From assembly GCF_014218355.1 (NCBI RefSeq), contig NZ_AP023368.1, positions 2,298,001-2,362,000 of the forward strand: a stretch of DNA of 64,000 nt, in the 5' to 3' direction. This stretch comes from Anaerocolumna chitinilytica. GTDB lineage: Bacteria; Bacillota; Clostridia; Lachnospirales; Lachnospiraceae. The notes beneath the pieces are model-generated. The model did not search any database. It was not told where the DNA came from and saw only the letters and a list, made by a program, of their open reading frames with translations. Shown in pieces: positions 41,968-51,303 of the stretch. Positions within the stretch are counted from its first letter, which is position 1. Every line of letters begins with the position of its first letter. The translations under genes were made by a program, and so were the position numbers.

Positions 41968-43209
41968 ATGATTATTCATATTGTAAAACCTGGAGAGACT
42001 ATACTCTCCATAGCAGATTCTTATGGTATTTCAGTTAAAAAACTAAAAATATATAATAACTTGACAGAAGAGGACTCATTGGTAGTAGGAGAAGCCTTGA
42101 TTATACTTATACCTGAAATAACTTATACTGTGAAAGAAGGAGATACTTTAGTACAGATTGCAGATGCTTTTGGTACGAAACCAATTGAACTTCTCAGGTA
42201 TAATCCGGAATTGTCGGAGAAGCAAGCCCTCTATTCCGGAGATGAAATAGTTATCAGTTTTCGCGGAGAAAAAGGACATACAATCGCAACTAACGGCTTT
42301 GCATATCCTTTTATTGATACAAAAACCCTGTTAAGGACATTACCTTATCTGTCTTATCTCACTGTTTACAGTTATACGGTATCGGCCACCGGTGATTTAA
42401 GTGAATTGGATGACGATGAAATTATTAAACTTGCAAAGGCTTATGGAACAGAACCCATAATGATGATTATTCCGGCTTCTCATAATAATGACGAAGCTAT
42501 GGCGGTGGTCGATGCTATCATATCTGACATAGCAATTGAAGACAGGTTTATCAGTCAAATACTTCATACCCTGAAAACCAAAGGGTACAGCGGAGTGAGC
42601 TTTCATACACCTTATATCCATCCCAGATACAGAGAAAATTATCGGAGACATGCCACAAAAATGCTGGATTGTATAAATTCAGCCGGTTATAAAGTAATGG
42701 ATACTTTTGAAAATCCAATTTTTGGTTTTGACTACAAGTTTATGACAAGCGGTCTGTCAGGAATTACGCTGATAGTATACGAATTCGGATACTCCGATCG
42801 ATTGTCGCTTGGAACTCTATGCACAGAGAATTATCGGAGAGTAATAGGTGATTTTACGAAAATGGTACCTTCGGATATGGTATCTTTTGGTTTACCTATG
42901 CAAGGTTATATCTATCAATTACCCTTTATTGCCGGAGCGTCCCAGGGCAGGGCTATCAGTTATAAGGCTGCTCTTGAGCTGGCGGCACAGAACAATGCAC
43001 AGATTTCTTATGACCCATTAACTAATTCTGTCTCTTTTTATTTCTATTCGGGAGATGAATACCTTGTACGTTTCTGGGATGTTAGAAGTTATGAGGTATT
43101 TTTAAAACTGGTACCGGAGTTTAATTTGTACGGTGTTGGTATTTGGAGTATTATGCAATGGTATCCCCAATTATGGTTGAGTATGGCAGCTCAATACACG
43201 ATAATATAG
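41968..43209 (+). CDS. LysM protein with GH18-like fold lacking the catalytic motif
   Basis: 413 residues from ATG 41968 (CGGGAG 5 bases upstream; an ATG nine codons earlier lacks a site). Two LysM repeats come first: MIIHIVKPGETILSIADSYG and ITYTVKEGDTLVQIADAFG. Residues ~110-413 follow the YaaH/SleL spore-cortex glycosidase pattern (GFAYPFIDTKTL, FGLPMQGYIY, WSIMQWYPQLW). The strand-4 site, normally DxxDxDxE, reads GYSGVSFHT at residues 206-214, with no acidic residue. It may therefore be a non-catalytic peptidoglycan or cortex binder. It has no signal peptide, as is common for spore proteins. Confidence 0.8.
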   Translation: MIIHIVKPGETILSIADSYGISVKKLKIYNNLTEEDSLVVGEALIILIPEITYTVKEGDTLVQIADAFGTKPIELLRYNPELSEKQALYSGDEIVISFRGEKGHTIATNGFAYPFIDTKTLLRTLPYLSYLTVYSYTVSATGDLSELDDDEIIKLAKAYGTEPIMMIIPASHNNDEAMAVVDAIISDIAIEDRFISQILHTLKTKGYSGVSFHTPYIHPRYRENYRRHATKMLDCINSAGYKVMDTFENPIFGFDYKFMTSGLSGITLIVYEFGYSDRLSLGTLCTENYRRVIGDFTKMVPSDMVSFGLPMQGYIYQLPFIAGASQGRAISYKAALELAAQNNAQISYDPLTNSVSFYFYSGDEYLVRFWDVRSYEVFLKLVPEFNLYGVGIWSIMQWYPQLWLSMAAQYTII

Positions 43210-43939
43210 AAACACAACGAAAGAAAGAATGTTACTTGTTTAAATGTTGATGACTATCGCAGTAACAACGAAAAATTTCGATATAATAAGATGATTCACA
43301 TATGTAAAATATTAACTATTTTAATTGACTTAATGAAAGATATATGTTATTTTTATGTTAAATAGTTCCATAAAATATTTATATATGGAAAATATTTTGT
43401 GATTAATTACGAAAATTTAGTATCTATATAAATAATAGAACGACATTATATATTCATTGGATACTGGGGAGTAAGGCCAAGGAATAGGAACGAGAAAGGA
43501 GTAAGAATTCTCAGAGGGGCTTTCAATTATTTCAAGCAGCCGTAAATCCACCTGCAATATGTAGAGAAAGGAGTAGGTGAGGGGTGTTACACAGGTCAGG
43601 GCCGGCTGTTGAATTAATTGTTAGATAAAACTATAAGGAGGTTATAGAATGTATGACCAGAGTGAGTTTTAAATCTGGCAGCAGGACAAGCTATGAGGGT
43701 ACAAGTAAGTTCTATTAAAAAATGACCGGACGAATTATACACAGACCGATGAATCTGAACGAAATCTGTATGGATGAAGAGTATCCATGAGATAACGGTA
43801 AAAATTCAATAAAAATTGAGGGTAACTTATATTGAGTCAGCGTATCCATTGTAAAATTGGGGAGATATGGATTTGCTATTCTGCTAAATCAATTACCTGG
43901 TCTTTCTGGATGCGTTGTCCATAAGAAGGAGGTTTTGGT
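43210..43939 (+). other. 730-bp leader and intergenic region before GH9
   Basis: No gene of ordinary size. A TATAAT at 43282-43287 lacks a good -35. A seven-codon frame with a consensus AAGGAGG site lies at 43649-43672. A hairpin pairs ATGGAT (43770-43775) with ATCCAT (43783-43788). GC and purine content rise from about 43460 onward, unlike the AT-rich part before it, suggesting that a long transcribed leader begins near there. No known riboswitch consensus was recognised. Confidence 0.45.
43649..43672 (+). CDS. Seven-codon upstream open frame in the GH9 leader
   Basis: ATG 43649 is preceded by AAGGAGG (43635-43641) at ideal spacing and reads MYDQSEF then TAA. Bases CCAGA and TCTGG around the stop can pair and form a small hairpin. 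Its strength suggests real ribosome loading, possibly regulatory. Confidence 0.35.
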   Translation: MYDQSEF

Positions 43940-46888
43940 ATGCGTAAAGTGATTAGTCTTATTATGACAGTGTGTTTACTGACATCCGGATTATATCTGC
44001 AGACTGCGAAAGCTGATACAAATTATAATTATGGGGAAGCATTACAAAAAGCAATTATGTTCTATGAATTCCAACAATCCGGTGATCTGCCAAGTGATAT
44101 CCGCAACAACTGGAGAGGGGATTCCGGCTTGACTGACGGTGCTGATGTGGGTCTGGATTTGACCGGTGGATGGTATGATGCCGGTGATCATGTAAAATTC
44201 AACCTGCCTATGTCGTATTCAGCCGCCATGCTTGCCTGGAGTGTCTATGAATCAAGGGAAGCATTAAATAAAAGCGGGCAGTTAGACTACCTGTTAAAGC
44301 AAATTAAGTGGGTAACAGATTATCTTATCAAATGCCATCCGTCAGCCAATGTCTTCTATTATCAGGTTGGCAATGGCAACACAGATCACTCCTGGTGGGG
44401 ACCGGCAGAAGTGATGCAAATGGCCAGACCTTCTTATAAGGTGGATCTGACCAGTCCCGGTTCTACAGTATCTGCAGAAGCGGCGGCAGCATTGGCGGCA
44501 GCAGCAGCCGTATTTGCTGAAAGTGATCCGGCTTATGCGGCAACTTGCTTAAAACATGCAAAGGAACTGTTTTCCTTTGCAGATACTACAAAGAGTGACA
44601 GCGGTTATACGGCTGCAAGTGGTTTCTATACTTCCTATAGTGGATTTTATGATGAGTTGTCCTGGGCAGCTGTATGGATTTATATGGCATCCGGGGACAG
44701 CACATACCTGAATAAGGCAGAGTCCTATGTTCCAAATTGGGGTACAGAGCCTCAATCTACTACGATTTCTTATAAATGGGCTCAGAATTGGGATGATGTA
44801 CATTACGGAGCAGCTCTGCTGCTAGCCAAAATAACCGGCAAGCAGATATATAAGACCAGCACAGAAATGCATCTGGATTACTGGAGCACCGGATATAATG
44901 GAAGCCGTATTACCTATACCCCGAAAGGTCTGGCTTGGCTGGATTCCTGGGGAGCCTTAAGGTATGCTACTACAACTGCTTTTCTAGCAAGTGTATATGC
45001 TGACTGGTCCGGCTGCAGCGCAGCAAAATCAGCTGCATATAAAGCCTTTGCAAAGCAACAGGTGGATTATGCATTAGGTAGTTCAGGCCGCAGTTACGAA
45101 GTGGGCTTTGGTACAAATCCACCGGTACATCCGCATCACAGAACGGCACACAGTTCCTGGGCTGACAGCCAGACAACTCCTGCTAATCACAGACATACTA
45201 TCTATGGAGCCTTGGTCGGAGGACCTGGTCAGGATGATGGTTATACGGATACAATCAGCAACTATACCAATAATGAAGTTGCCTGTGACTATAATGCAGG
45301 TTTTGTAGGAGCACTGGCTAAATTATACGGAGAATACGGCGGTACACCGATTGCCAATTTAAAAGCAATTGAACCAATTACCAACGATGAATTCTTCGTA
45401 GAAGCCGGCATCAATGCTTCAGGCAGTAATTTCATTGAAATTAAAGCATTGTTAAACAACCAGTCTGGCTGGCCTGCCAGGCTGGGAGATAAATTATCCT
45501 TTAAGTATTTCATAGACATTACCGAGGCAGTCAAGGCAGGTTATACGGCAAGTAATCTGACCGTAACTACCAATTACAATTCAGGTGCAACCGTATCTCA
45601 GCTCCTGCCTTGGGATGCAGCTAAGAATATTTATTATGTAAATGTGGATTTTACAGGAACAAAAATTTATCCCGGCGGACAATCCGCTTACAAGAAAGAA
45701 ATCCAGTTCCGTATTTCCGGACCAATGAACACAACCTTCTGGGATAATACCAATGACTATTCCTTTGCTGATTTAAGTGGTGTATCCTCCGGAAGTGTTG
45801 TTAAAACAAATTACATTCCGGTATACGATACTGGGGTAAAGGTATTTGGCAACGAGCCGGGAAATGCTGCCAGCAGTTCTTCCATCAATCCTGTTACAGC
45901 TGCCTTTGATAAATATGCACCTGCTGATCTCTCGGTTGCTGTGAATTATAATGGAAATACCCTAAATAGCATTAAAAACGGCACTGCAGCTTTGGTAAGC
46001 GGAACGGATTATATTGTAAACGGTAATACCATAAAACTAGCTTCTTCCTATCTGTCAAGCCTTGCAACAGGCACAGCAAAACTCACCTTTGATTTCAGCG
46101 CCGGTATTGATCCTGTACTTACTGTTACAGTGACAGATTCCGCACCGAGCGGAACCATATCTGTCACACAGGCTCAGTTTGATAAGAGTACAGGTAATCA
46201 GCAGGATATTCCTGTAACAGTAACATTAAATGGGAATACCTTTGTTGGTATAAAAAACGGAAGTACAGCACTGACCCAAGGTACTGATTATACGGTGTCC
46301 GGTAATACAATAACAATTCTTAAAACCTATCTTGCTGCAAAAGCTGTGGGAAAATTAGAGTTGAGTTTTGATTTTAATAAGGGTAATGACCCGGTACTTA
46401 CCGTAACAATCATTGATAGTTCTATCGTAGTAACCGGTAATATTAAGGTTCAGATGTTTAACGGAAATGTATCTGCCGCCACTAATGGCATTGCACCAAG
46501 ATTTAAATTGTATAATACAGGAACGACAGCTATTAACCTGTCAGATGTTAAGCTGCGTTATTACTATACCATTGATGGGGAGAAGGCTCAGAATTTTTGG
46601 TGTGACTGGTCAAGTGCGGGTTCGGCAAATGTAACAGGAACTTTTGTAAAGATGCCATCTGCAAAGACAGGAGCGGATAATTATCTGGAAGTAGGGTTTA
46701 CTGCCGCTGCAGGTACTTTAGCAGCAGGGCAGGCCATAGAAGTTCAGGCCAGATTCTCAAAGGCAGACTGGTCTAACTACACACAGACAGGGGATTATTC
46801 CTTTGAAGGAAGCAGTTCCAGCTATATAGACTGGAGTAAAGCCACAGGTTATCTGGCTGGAAGTCTGGTCTGGGGCGTGGAGCCGTAA
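43940..46888 (+). CDS. Secreted multimodular GH9 cellulase (GH9-CBM3c-X2-X2-CBM3)
   Basis: 982 residues. A signal peptide ends near residue 25 (TAKA). The GH9 domain covers ~27-470, with D80 and catalytic base D83 in [16 protein letters not shown] for substrate binding and acid E446 in [17 protein letters not shown] fused CBM3c follows (~480-640), which makes such enzymes processive. Two X2 Ig-like modules (~645-735 and ~740-825) and a terminal cellulose-binding CBM3 complete it. The same order is known for the main GH9 cellulase of L. phytofermentans. No GH48 gene follows here, unlike there. It has no dockerin, so it acts as a free enzyme. AAGGAGG supports the start. Confidence 0.96.
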   Translation: MRKVISLIMTVCLLTSGLYLQTAKADTNYNYGEALQKAIMFYEFQQSGDLPSDIRNNWRGDSGLTDGADVGLDLTGGWYDAGDHVKFNLPMSYSAAMLAWSVYESREALNKSGQLDYLLKQIKWVTDYLIKCHPSANVFYYQVGNGNTDHSWWGPAEVMQMARPSYKVDLTSPGSTVSAEAAAALAAAAAVFAESDPAYAATCLKHAKELFSFADTTKSDSGYTAASGFYTSYSGFYDELSWAAVWIYMASGDSTYLNKAESYVPNWGTEPQSTTISYKWAQNWDDVHYGAALLLAKITGKQIYKTSTEMHLDYWSTGYNGSRITYTPKGLAWLDSWGALRYATTTAFLASVYADWSGCSAAKSAAYKAFAKQQVDYALGSSGRSYEVGFGTNPPVHPHHRTAHSSWADSQTTPANHRHTIYGALVGGPGQDDGYTDTISNYTNNEVACDYNAGFVGALAKLYGEYGGTPIANLKAIEPITNDEFFVEAGINASGSNFIEIKALLNNQSGWPARLGDKLSFKYFIDITEAVKAGYTASNLTVTTNYNSGATVSQLLPWDAAKNIYYVNVDFTGTKIYPGGQSAYKKEIQFRISGPMNTTFWDNTNDYSFADLSGVSSGSVVKTNYIPVYDTGVKVFGNEPGNAASSSSINPVTAAFDKYAPADLSVAVNYNGNTLNSIKNGTAALVSGTDYIVNGNTIKLASSYLSSLATGTAKLTFDFSAGIDPVLTVTVTDSAPSGTISVTQAQFDKSTGNQQDIPVTVTLNGNTFVGIKNGSTALTQGTDYTVSGNTITILKTYLAAKAVGKLELSFDFNKGNDPVLTVTIIDSSIVVTGNIKVQMFNGNVSAATNGIAPRFKLYNTGTTAINLSDVKLRYYYTIDGEKAQNFWCDWSSAGSANVTGTFVKMPSAKTGADNYLEVGFTAAAGTLAAGQAIEVQARFSKADWSNYTQTGDYSFEGSSSSYIDWSKATGYLAGSLVWGVEP

Positions 46889-46950
46889 AAAAGAAAAGCA
46901 TTAAAACTTAAGAGCTTATCTGCTAATTTCTTCCGAAGGAGGAAAACAAT

Positions 46951-47004
46951 ATGCAGGACAGTATCATCATTATAGATACTGTCCTGTTTTCTTATTACAG
47001 ATAA
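46951..47004 (+). CDS. Possible 17-residue peptide overlapping the GH9 terminator
   Basis: ATG 46951 follows GAAGGAGG (46936-46943) and reads MQDSIIIIDTVLFSYYR then TAA. The coding region itself folds into the terminator stem, so translating ribosomes would melt it. The site is too good to ignore, but the coding nature is unproven. Confidence 0.35.
   Translation: MQDSIIIIDTVLFSYYR
46954..46993 (+). terminator. Terminator downstream of GH9
   Basis: Perfect 12-bp stem CAGGACAGTATC (46954-46965) and GATACTGTCCTG (46975-46986), 9-base loop, then TTTTCTT. Confidence 0.85.
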
Positions 47005-47031
47005 CTAAATAGAAACGGATATTAATAAAAC

Positions 47032-47048
47032 CTTAAGGTTTTCATAAG
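47032..47048 (+). promoter_or_regulatory. Response-regulator box before the vanR-like gene
   Basis: CTTAAGGTTTTCATAAG, with a CATAGT -10-like hexamer 12 bases further on. A box matching at 14 of 17 positions, with the same 12-base distance to a -10, precedes the vanY-like gene. It is likely the binding site of the adjacent VanR-like regulator. Confidence 0.7.
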
Positions 47049-47124
47049 ACAATCCAAGGACATAGTTTTTTGTTTTGCAGTAGTATATCAATGAGTGCTT
47101 AAGCAGGAGGAAGGGATAAAACAT

Positions 47125-47823
47125 ATGAGTATTAATATTATGATTGTTGACGATGAGCAGTCTATAGCAGATCTAATTGAAGTTTATCTGGAAAATGAAG
47201 GATTTAAAATATTTAAATTCTATAATGGTCATGACGCACTTTTGTGTGCCCAGTCGGAACAGCTGGAGCTTGCCATACTTGATGTCATGCTGCCGGATAT
47301 TGATGGTTTTACACTCTGTCAGAAGATAAGAGAGAGACATAAATTTCCGGTTATCATGGTGACGGCTAAGGAAGAAGAAATCGATAAGATTACGGGGCTG
47401 ACACTAGGTGCTGATGACTATATCACCAAGCCCTTTCGCCCTTTGGAACTTATTGCACGTGTGAAGGCACAGCTTCGCAGATTTACGAAATATAATTCTT
47501 CGGGTCCAGAAAAAGAAGATAACTTAATTGCCTTTTCCGGCTTGGTGTTGGATATGGATACCCATGAATGTACGTTGAACGAGAAAAAACTGTCCCTTAC
47601 TCCTACAGAGTTTTCTATTCTTTGGCTCCTCTGTTCCAGACGGGGTCGGGTGGTCAGCTCGGAAGATTTGTTCCACGAGGTCTGGGGGGATAAATATTTT
47701 ACGAACTGTAATAATACGGTTATGGTCCATATTAGACATTTAAGAGAAAAAATGCATGATAGTGCAGAACGCCCTAAATATATCAAAACTGTATGGGGGG
47801 TGGGCTATAAAATTGAAAAGTAA
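47125..47823 (+). CDS. VanR-like OmpR-family response regulator
   Basis: 232 residues from ATG 47125 (GGAGGAAGGG upstream; a longer in-frame N-terminus lacks a site). The receiver starts INIMIVDDEQSIADLIEVYLENEG, with phospho-acceptor D53 in AILDVMLPDIDGF and the ITKPFRPLELIARVKAQLRR linker typical of VanR. The winged helix ends NNTVMVHIRHLREKMHDSAERPKYIKTVWGVGYKIEK. It overlaps the kinase gene and carries a shared box upstream. It likely responds to cell-wall stress and controls the carboxypeptidase gene. Confidence 0.9.
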   Translation: MSINIMIVDDEQSIADLIEVYLENEGFKIFKFYNGHDALLCAQSEQLELAILDVMLPDIDGFTLCQKIRERHKFPVIMVTAKEEEIDKITGLTLGADDYITKPFRPLELIARVKAQLRRFTKYNSSGPEKEDNLIAFSGLVLDMDTHECTLNEKKLSLTPTEFSILWLLCSRRGRVVSSEDLFHEVWGDKYFTNCNNTVMVHIRHLREKMHDSAERPKYIKTVWGVGYKIEK

Positions 47824-48934
47824 GAAGAATGATTATGTAAAAATAGAACAGAAAATATATGCTCGAATGTTGCTTACGATTCTCACCGTCACAGTAACCG
47901 TTATCCTCCTGCGTTTTATGATAAAAGATTTCTTTGATTTTGGAGATCTTATTACTAGCTTTTTTATAAATGTATTTCATATGTCAAACAGAACTGCTTT
48001 AACGATTACCCATTTTATTTTTATTAATAATATAGAAACGATAACACTTATTGTGATTCTCATAGTCTTAGTAATTTTTCTTAAAATTTCTGTTTCTTGG
48101 TTCACAAAATATTTTGATGAAATAAGTGCCGGAATGGATAGGCTTGCTGAAGAATCAAAGGAAGATATTATTTTATCACCTGAATTGGAGTTCATGGAAA
48201 ATAAACTGTATCAGATAAAAAGTAACTTGGAAAAACAAAAGAAGGCAGCTCTTGAAGCCGAACAACGTAAGAATGATTTAGTAGTTTACTTAGCCCATGA
48301 TATTAAGACACCTCTTACTTCTGTAATAGGATATTTAAGTCTGCTGGATGAAGCTCCTGATATGCCGCCTGAACAGAAGGCTAAGTATGTCGGAATTACC
48401 TTGGAAAAAGCCTATCGGCTGGAACAGCTTATAAATGAGTTTTTTGAAATTACAAGATTTAATCTGCAAATAATTGTTTTAAATAAAGAACAGGTCAATT
48501 TACAGTTAATGCTTCAGCAGATGGCAGATGAATTCTTTCCAATGCTGACACCACAGGGAAAACAGGTGATTGTCAATGTACCTTACGGATTAAATATAAA
48601 TGGAGATGCAGATAAACTAGCTCGAGTGTTTAATAACATTCTGAAAAATGCAGTTGCCTATAGTTATGAAAACAGTATCATTAACATTTCCGCTAAACAG
48701 CAGGACAAGGATATGGTTATAACCTTTACGAATCAGGGAAATCCAATTCCAAAAGCAAAACTTGAAACAATATTCGAAAAATTTTACCGTTTAGATTCTG
48801 CCCGTTCCACAAATGCAGGAGGAACAGGGCTGGGTTTGGCAATTGCGCAAGAAATAATAACAGCTCACGACGGAACAATCTCTGTTGAAAGCAGCACAGA
48901 AACTACGGTATTTATTGTAAAAATACCGTTATAA
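47813..48934 (+). CDS. VanS-like sensor histidine kinase
   Basis: About 373 residues if it starts at TTG 47813, inside the end of the vanR-like gene, with a G-rich stretch upstream. The frame is open further, so the start is uncertain. Two membrane helices (VTVTVILLRFMI region and TLIVILIVLVIFLKI) flank a short outside loop. The H box is YLAHDIKTPLTSVIGYLSLLDEAPDMPPEQKAKYVGI with H162, as in VanS. ATP motifs are VFNNILKNAVAYS and the GGTGLGLAIAQEII G2 box. It pairs with the regulator before it. Confidence 0.88.
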   Translation: MKSKKNDYVKIEQKIYARMLLTILTVTVTVILLRFMIKDFFDFGDLITSFFINVFHMSNRTALTITHFIFINNIETITLIVILIVLVIFLKISVSWFTKYFDEISAGMDRLAEESKEDIILSPELEFMENKLYQIKSNLEKQKKAALEAEQRKNDLVVYLAHDIKTPLTSVIGYLSLLDEAPDMPPEQKAKYVGITLEKAYRLEQLINEFFEITRFNLQIIVLNKEQVNLQLMLQQMADEFFPMLTPQGKQVIVNVPYGLNINGDADKLARVFNNILKNAVAYSYENSIINISAKQQDKDMVITFTNQGNPIPKAKLETIFEKFYRLDSARSTNAGGTGLGLAIAQEIITAHDGTISVESSTETTVFIVKIPL

Positions 48935-48940
48935 GATAAT

Positions 48941-48957
48941 CTTAAGAAGTTCATAAG
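48941..48957 (+). promoter_or_regulatory. Response-regulator box before the vanY-like gene
   Basis: CTTAAGAAGTTCATAAG, followed after 12 bases by TATAAC (48970-48975). Matches the box before the vanR-like gene in 14 of 17 bases and in spacing. Confidence 0.7.
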
Positions 48958-49025
48958 TTGGAATTCCAATATAACTCCTTATTGTGTGATTAAATTAGTT
49001 CATCACAGAATAAGGAGTTGTTTTT

Positions 49026-50051
49026 ATGATAGGAAGAAGAAAAAAGAAAAAAGTAAAAATAAGAGTATTTATAATACTTATAATGATGGCAGGGATTGCT
49101 GCGGTCATTAATAATACAGCGATTATTCCAGGGAATCATGAAAGTGCTAAGAAAGAATATGACAATGACACCACCTCGTATAGCGCCTTAGAAGCCAAAC
49201 CTAATATATCGGATACCAGGACAACCTCGTCTCCAGCCACAGACACAAAACATCCTTCTTTTGATTCCCTGTCTCTTGATAGGTTGAATAGTCCTAATGC
49301 TATACTGATCCGGTTATCAGATCAAACTACCATAATGCAGAAAAATAGCGAAGAGAAAATCTATCCTGCCTCTTTGACTAAAATGATGACAGCTATTGTT
49401 GCTATAGAAAATTTGCCTGATCTGAAAGAAGAAATCAAGCTGACAAATGCTACATTTCAGGGACTTTATGAGGCTGGTGCTTCAATGGCTGGTTTTCAAC
49501 CAGGTGAAAAGGTTATGGCAATCGATCTGTTATACGGGATACTGCTGCCTAGTGGTGCGGAGTGCTGTATTGGTATTGCTGACCATATTGCGGGGTCTGA
49601 GCAGGAGTTTGTAAATAGGATGAACCAGAAGGCAGCTGATCTTGGCATGAAAGCTACACATTTTGAAAATACCACCGGACTTCAGGATGAAAACCATTAT
49701 ACCACAGTGAAAGATCTGTCTTTACTCCTAAGCTATGCTTTGCATAATAATACCTTTAGAGAGATTTTTACATCCTCTCGTCATTCTACATCACCAACCA
49801 ATAAACACCCGGGCGGAATGACTTTCTATAGCACTATGTTTGAAAAGCTAAATGACAAGAATATTAACGATGGAGAAATTTTGGGGGGAAAGACAGGGTA
49901 TACAACTGAAGCCGGCTTATGCCTTGCCAGTCTCGCTAGAGTGGATAAACAGGAATATATTTTTATTTCAGCCGGGGCGAAAGGGAATCATCATTCTGAA
50001 CAATATAATATAACTGATGCATTAACAGTATACAACAGTATGGGAGAATAG
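49026..50051 (+). CDS. Serine D-Ala-D-Ala carboxypeptidase (S11), VanY-D-like role
   Basis: 341 residues. A basic start and one N-terminal membrane helix (VFIILIMMAGIAAVI) anchor it outside the cell, followed by a Ser/Thr-rich linker (residues ~45-90). The penicillin-binding motifs are S116-LT-K119, the second motif SGAE (SGN in most relatives, so the asparagine is changed) and KTG in ILGGKTGYTTEAGLCL. It would trim the terminal D-Ala from peptidoglycan stem peptides, lowering vancomycin targets, as VanY does in the VanD type. Its promoter carries the VanR-like box. It is followed 56 bp later by the VanZ-like gene. Confidence 0.88.
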   Translation: MIGRRKKKKVKIRVFIILIMMAGIAAVINNTAIIPGNHESAKKEYDNDTTSYSALEAKPNISDTRTTSSPATDTKHPSFDSLSLDRLNSPNAILIRLSDQTTIMQKNSEEKIYPASLTKMMTAIVAIENLPDLKEEIKLTNATFQGLYEAGASMAGFQPGEKVMAIDLLYGILLPSGAECCIGIADHIAGSEQEFVNRMNQKAADLGMKATHFENTTGLQDENHYTTVKDLSLLLSYALHNNTFREIFTSSRHSTSPTNKHPGGMTFYSTMFEKLNDKNINDGEILGGKTGYTTEAGLCLASLARVDKQEYIFISAGAKGNHHSEQYNITDALTVYNSMGE

Positions 50052-50107
50052 GAAGATCTTCATACGCAGTACAAGCATCAAATTAGCAGGAATTAATCGG
50101 AGGAATT

Positions 50108-50659
50108 ATGGAGAAAAGAGAACGAATTATAACAGCGTTGTTATACAGTATATTCATTACTTATATCTTTTTGTTAATTAAAATATTGTTTTTATCAAGA
50201 GTCTCCCTAACGGAACTGTTTCATAATGAGCGAACAGTAGTTAGGTCAATTAATCTAGTTCCTTTTCGTAGTATTCTTGCCTATATTTCCGGCAGCTCTG
50301 ATACTGTAAGAAGATTTGCTTTTGTCAATGTAGCCGGAAATATTGCTATTTTTATTCCTCTTGGTATATATTTGCCGTTATTTAAAAGAGATAAAAGGGT
50401 ATTTGTTAATCTTTTATTTATATTGATTGCAAGTATAATTGTCGAAATCATTCAAGGACTTTTCGGTATTGGTGTGTCGGATATTGATGATATTATTCTA
50501 AACACTCTGGGCGGCTTCATAGGTGTTATAGGGTATAAATTTTTATTATCTATATTAGGAAAAGAGAAAAAAGTATGTATTTTAATCACAATATTATCTG
50601 TGATTATTGGATTACCTGGGGTCTTGTATTTCTTATTCATGATAAAAATGAGATTTTGA
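50108..50659 (+). CDS. VanZ-like membrane protein
   Basis: 183 residues with four or five hydrophobic helices. VanZ family blocks are visible: a start ALLYSIFITYIFLLIKILFLSR, the conserved INLVPFRSI motif, FVNVAGNIAIFIPLGIYLP, and VEIIQGLFGIGVSDIDDIILNTLGGFIGVIGY. VanZ raises teicoplanin resistance by an unclear mechanism. TCGGAGG precedes the ATG. It is probably cotranscribed with the carboxypeptidase and completes the vanRS-vanY-vanZ-like set, without vanH, vanA or vanX nearby. Confidence 0.9.
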   Translation: MEKRERIITALLYSIFITYIFLLIKILFLSRVSLTELFHNERTVVRSINLVPFRSILAYISGSSDTVRRFAFVNVAGNIAIFIPLGIYLPLFKRDKRVFVNLLFILIASIIVEIIQGLFGIGVSDIDDIILNTLGGFIGVIGYKFLLSILGKEKKVCILITILSVIIGLPGVLYFLFMIKMRF

Positions 50660-50864
50660 ACCTTTTATTTCATAGCCTTCTAATTGCTCGATAAGGGAAC
50701 ATTATTTTTCGCAATGTCCCATTATACCCTTGAGTAAATGGTAGACTGTTATAAATATATCGTAGGAAATGGACTAGTATCTGTAAAACGAACTTTAAAG
50801 ACAATGTTTTTGCCAAACTGACAGGAAATTTCAAAAAAATTTGTATTTTCGAATTAAAAAATGT

Positions 50865-50892
50865 CACAATATCTGCACAAGACCATATTATA
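50865..50892 (+). promoter_or_regulatory. Sigma-K-type promoter before the tandem spore-layer genes
   Basis: CAC at 50865-50867, 16 bases, then CATATTATA at 50884-50892: an exact match to AC, 16-17 bases, CATAnnnTA. The coding region starts 65 bases further. Implies late mother-cell expression. Confidence 0.65.
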
Positions 50893-50957
50893 AAGTATGG
50901 TTGATAACGATTTACAATCGAAAGACCTAAAATATCAAAAGGAGGAAATCAAATCAT

Positions 50958-51278
50958 ATGGTATGCGGAGGTTTTAATTCAAACCAATCCTTAGTTCAAA
51001 GTCTTTGCAGATTTGTCGGAGAAACAGTAACAATATTTACGAAAAGCGGCGGTGTTTCCGGATGTGGATTCACAGGTGTACTCTTTGGAATAAACAATGA
51101 TTTTGTACAATTGGTAACGGATACGGGTTCTTCACCGGCTAATCCTATCGGTGGTCCCAATAGCTCTTGCTGCAGAGATTTAGATAATGATAATCGCCGT
51201 CATGAACCCTTCAGTTTAGGTTCAGTATGTGATATCCCGATCGACAAGATTGCAGCTTTCTGCCACAATGCAATTTAA
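50958..51278 (+). CDS. Probable spore-layer protein, short paralogue
   Basis: 106 residues, preceded by AAAAGGAGG. The N-terminal core, LCRFVGETVTIFTKSGGVSG then CGFTGVLFGINNDFVQLVT, reads like an Sm/SH3-type small barrel. The C-terminal core is LGSVCDIPIDKIAAFCHNAI. A variable, polar insert with two adjacent cysteines (SSCCRDLDNDNRRHE) joins them. The next gene is a paralogue with the same ends. The upstream sigma-K-type promoter and five cysteines suggest a cross-linked spore coat or crust component. I do not recognise a named family. Confidence 0.7.
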   Translation: MVCGGFNSNQSLVQSLCRFVGETVTIFTKSGGVSGCGFTGVLFGINNDFVQLVTDTGSSPANPIGGPNSSCCRDLDNDNRRHEPFSLGSVCDIPIDKIAAFCHNAI

Positions 51279-51303
51279 TCTTATAGAATAGAAGGAGGTT
51301 TTT

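Noticed and set aside
43460..43660. A known riboswitch (c-di-GMP or similar) before GH9
   Set aside because: I could not find the conserved core sequence of any class I know; only generic hairpins are visible.
47418..47786. A 122-codon minus-strand frame inside the vanR-like gene
   Set aside because: It is a shadow of the regulator gene, with no independent signal.
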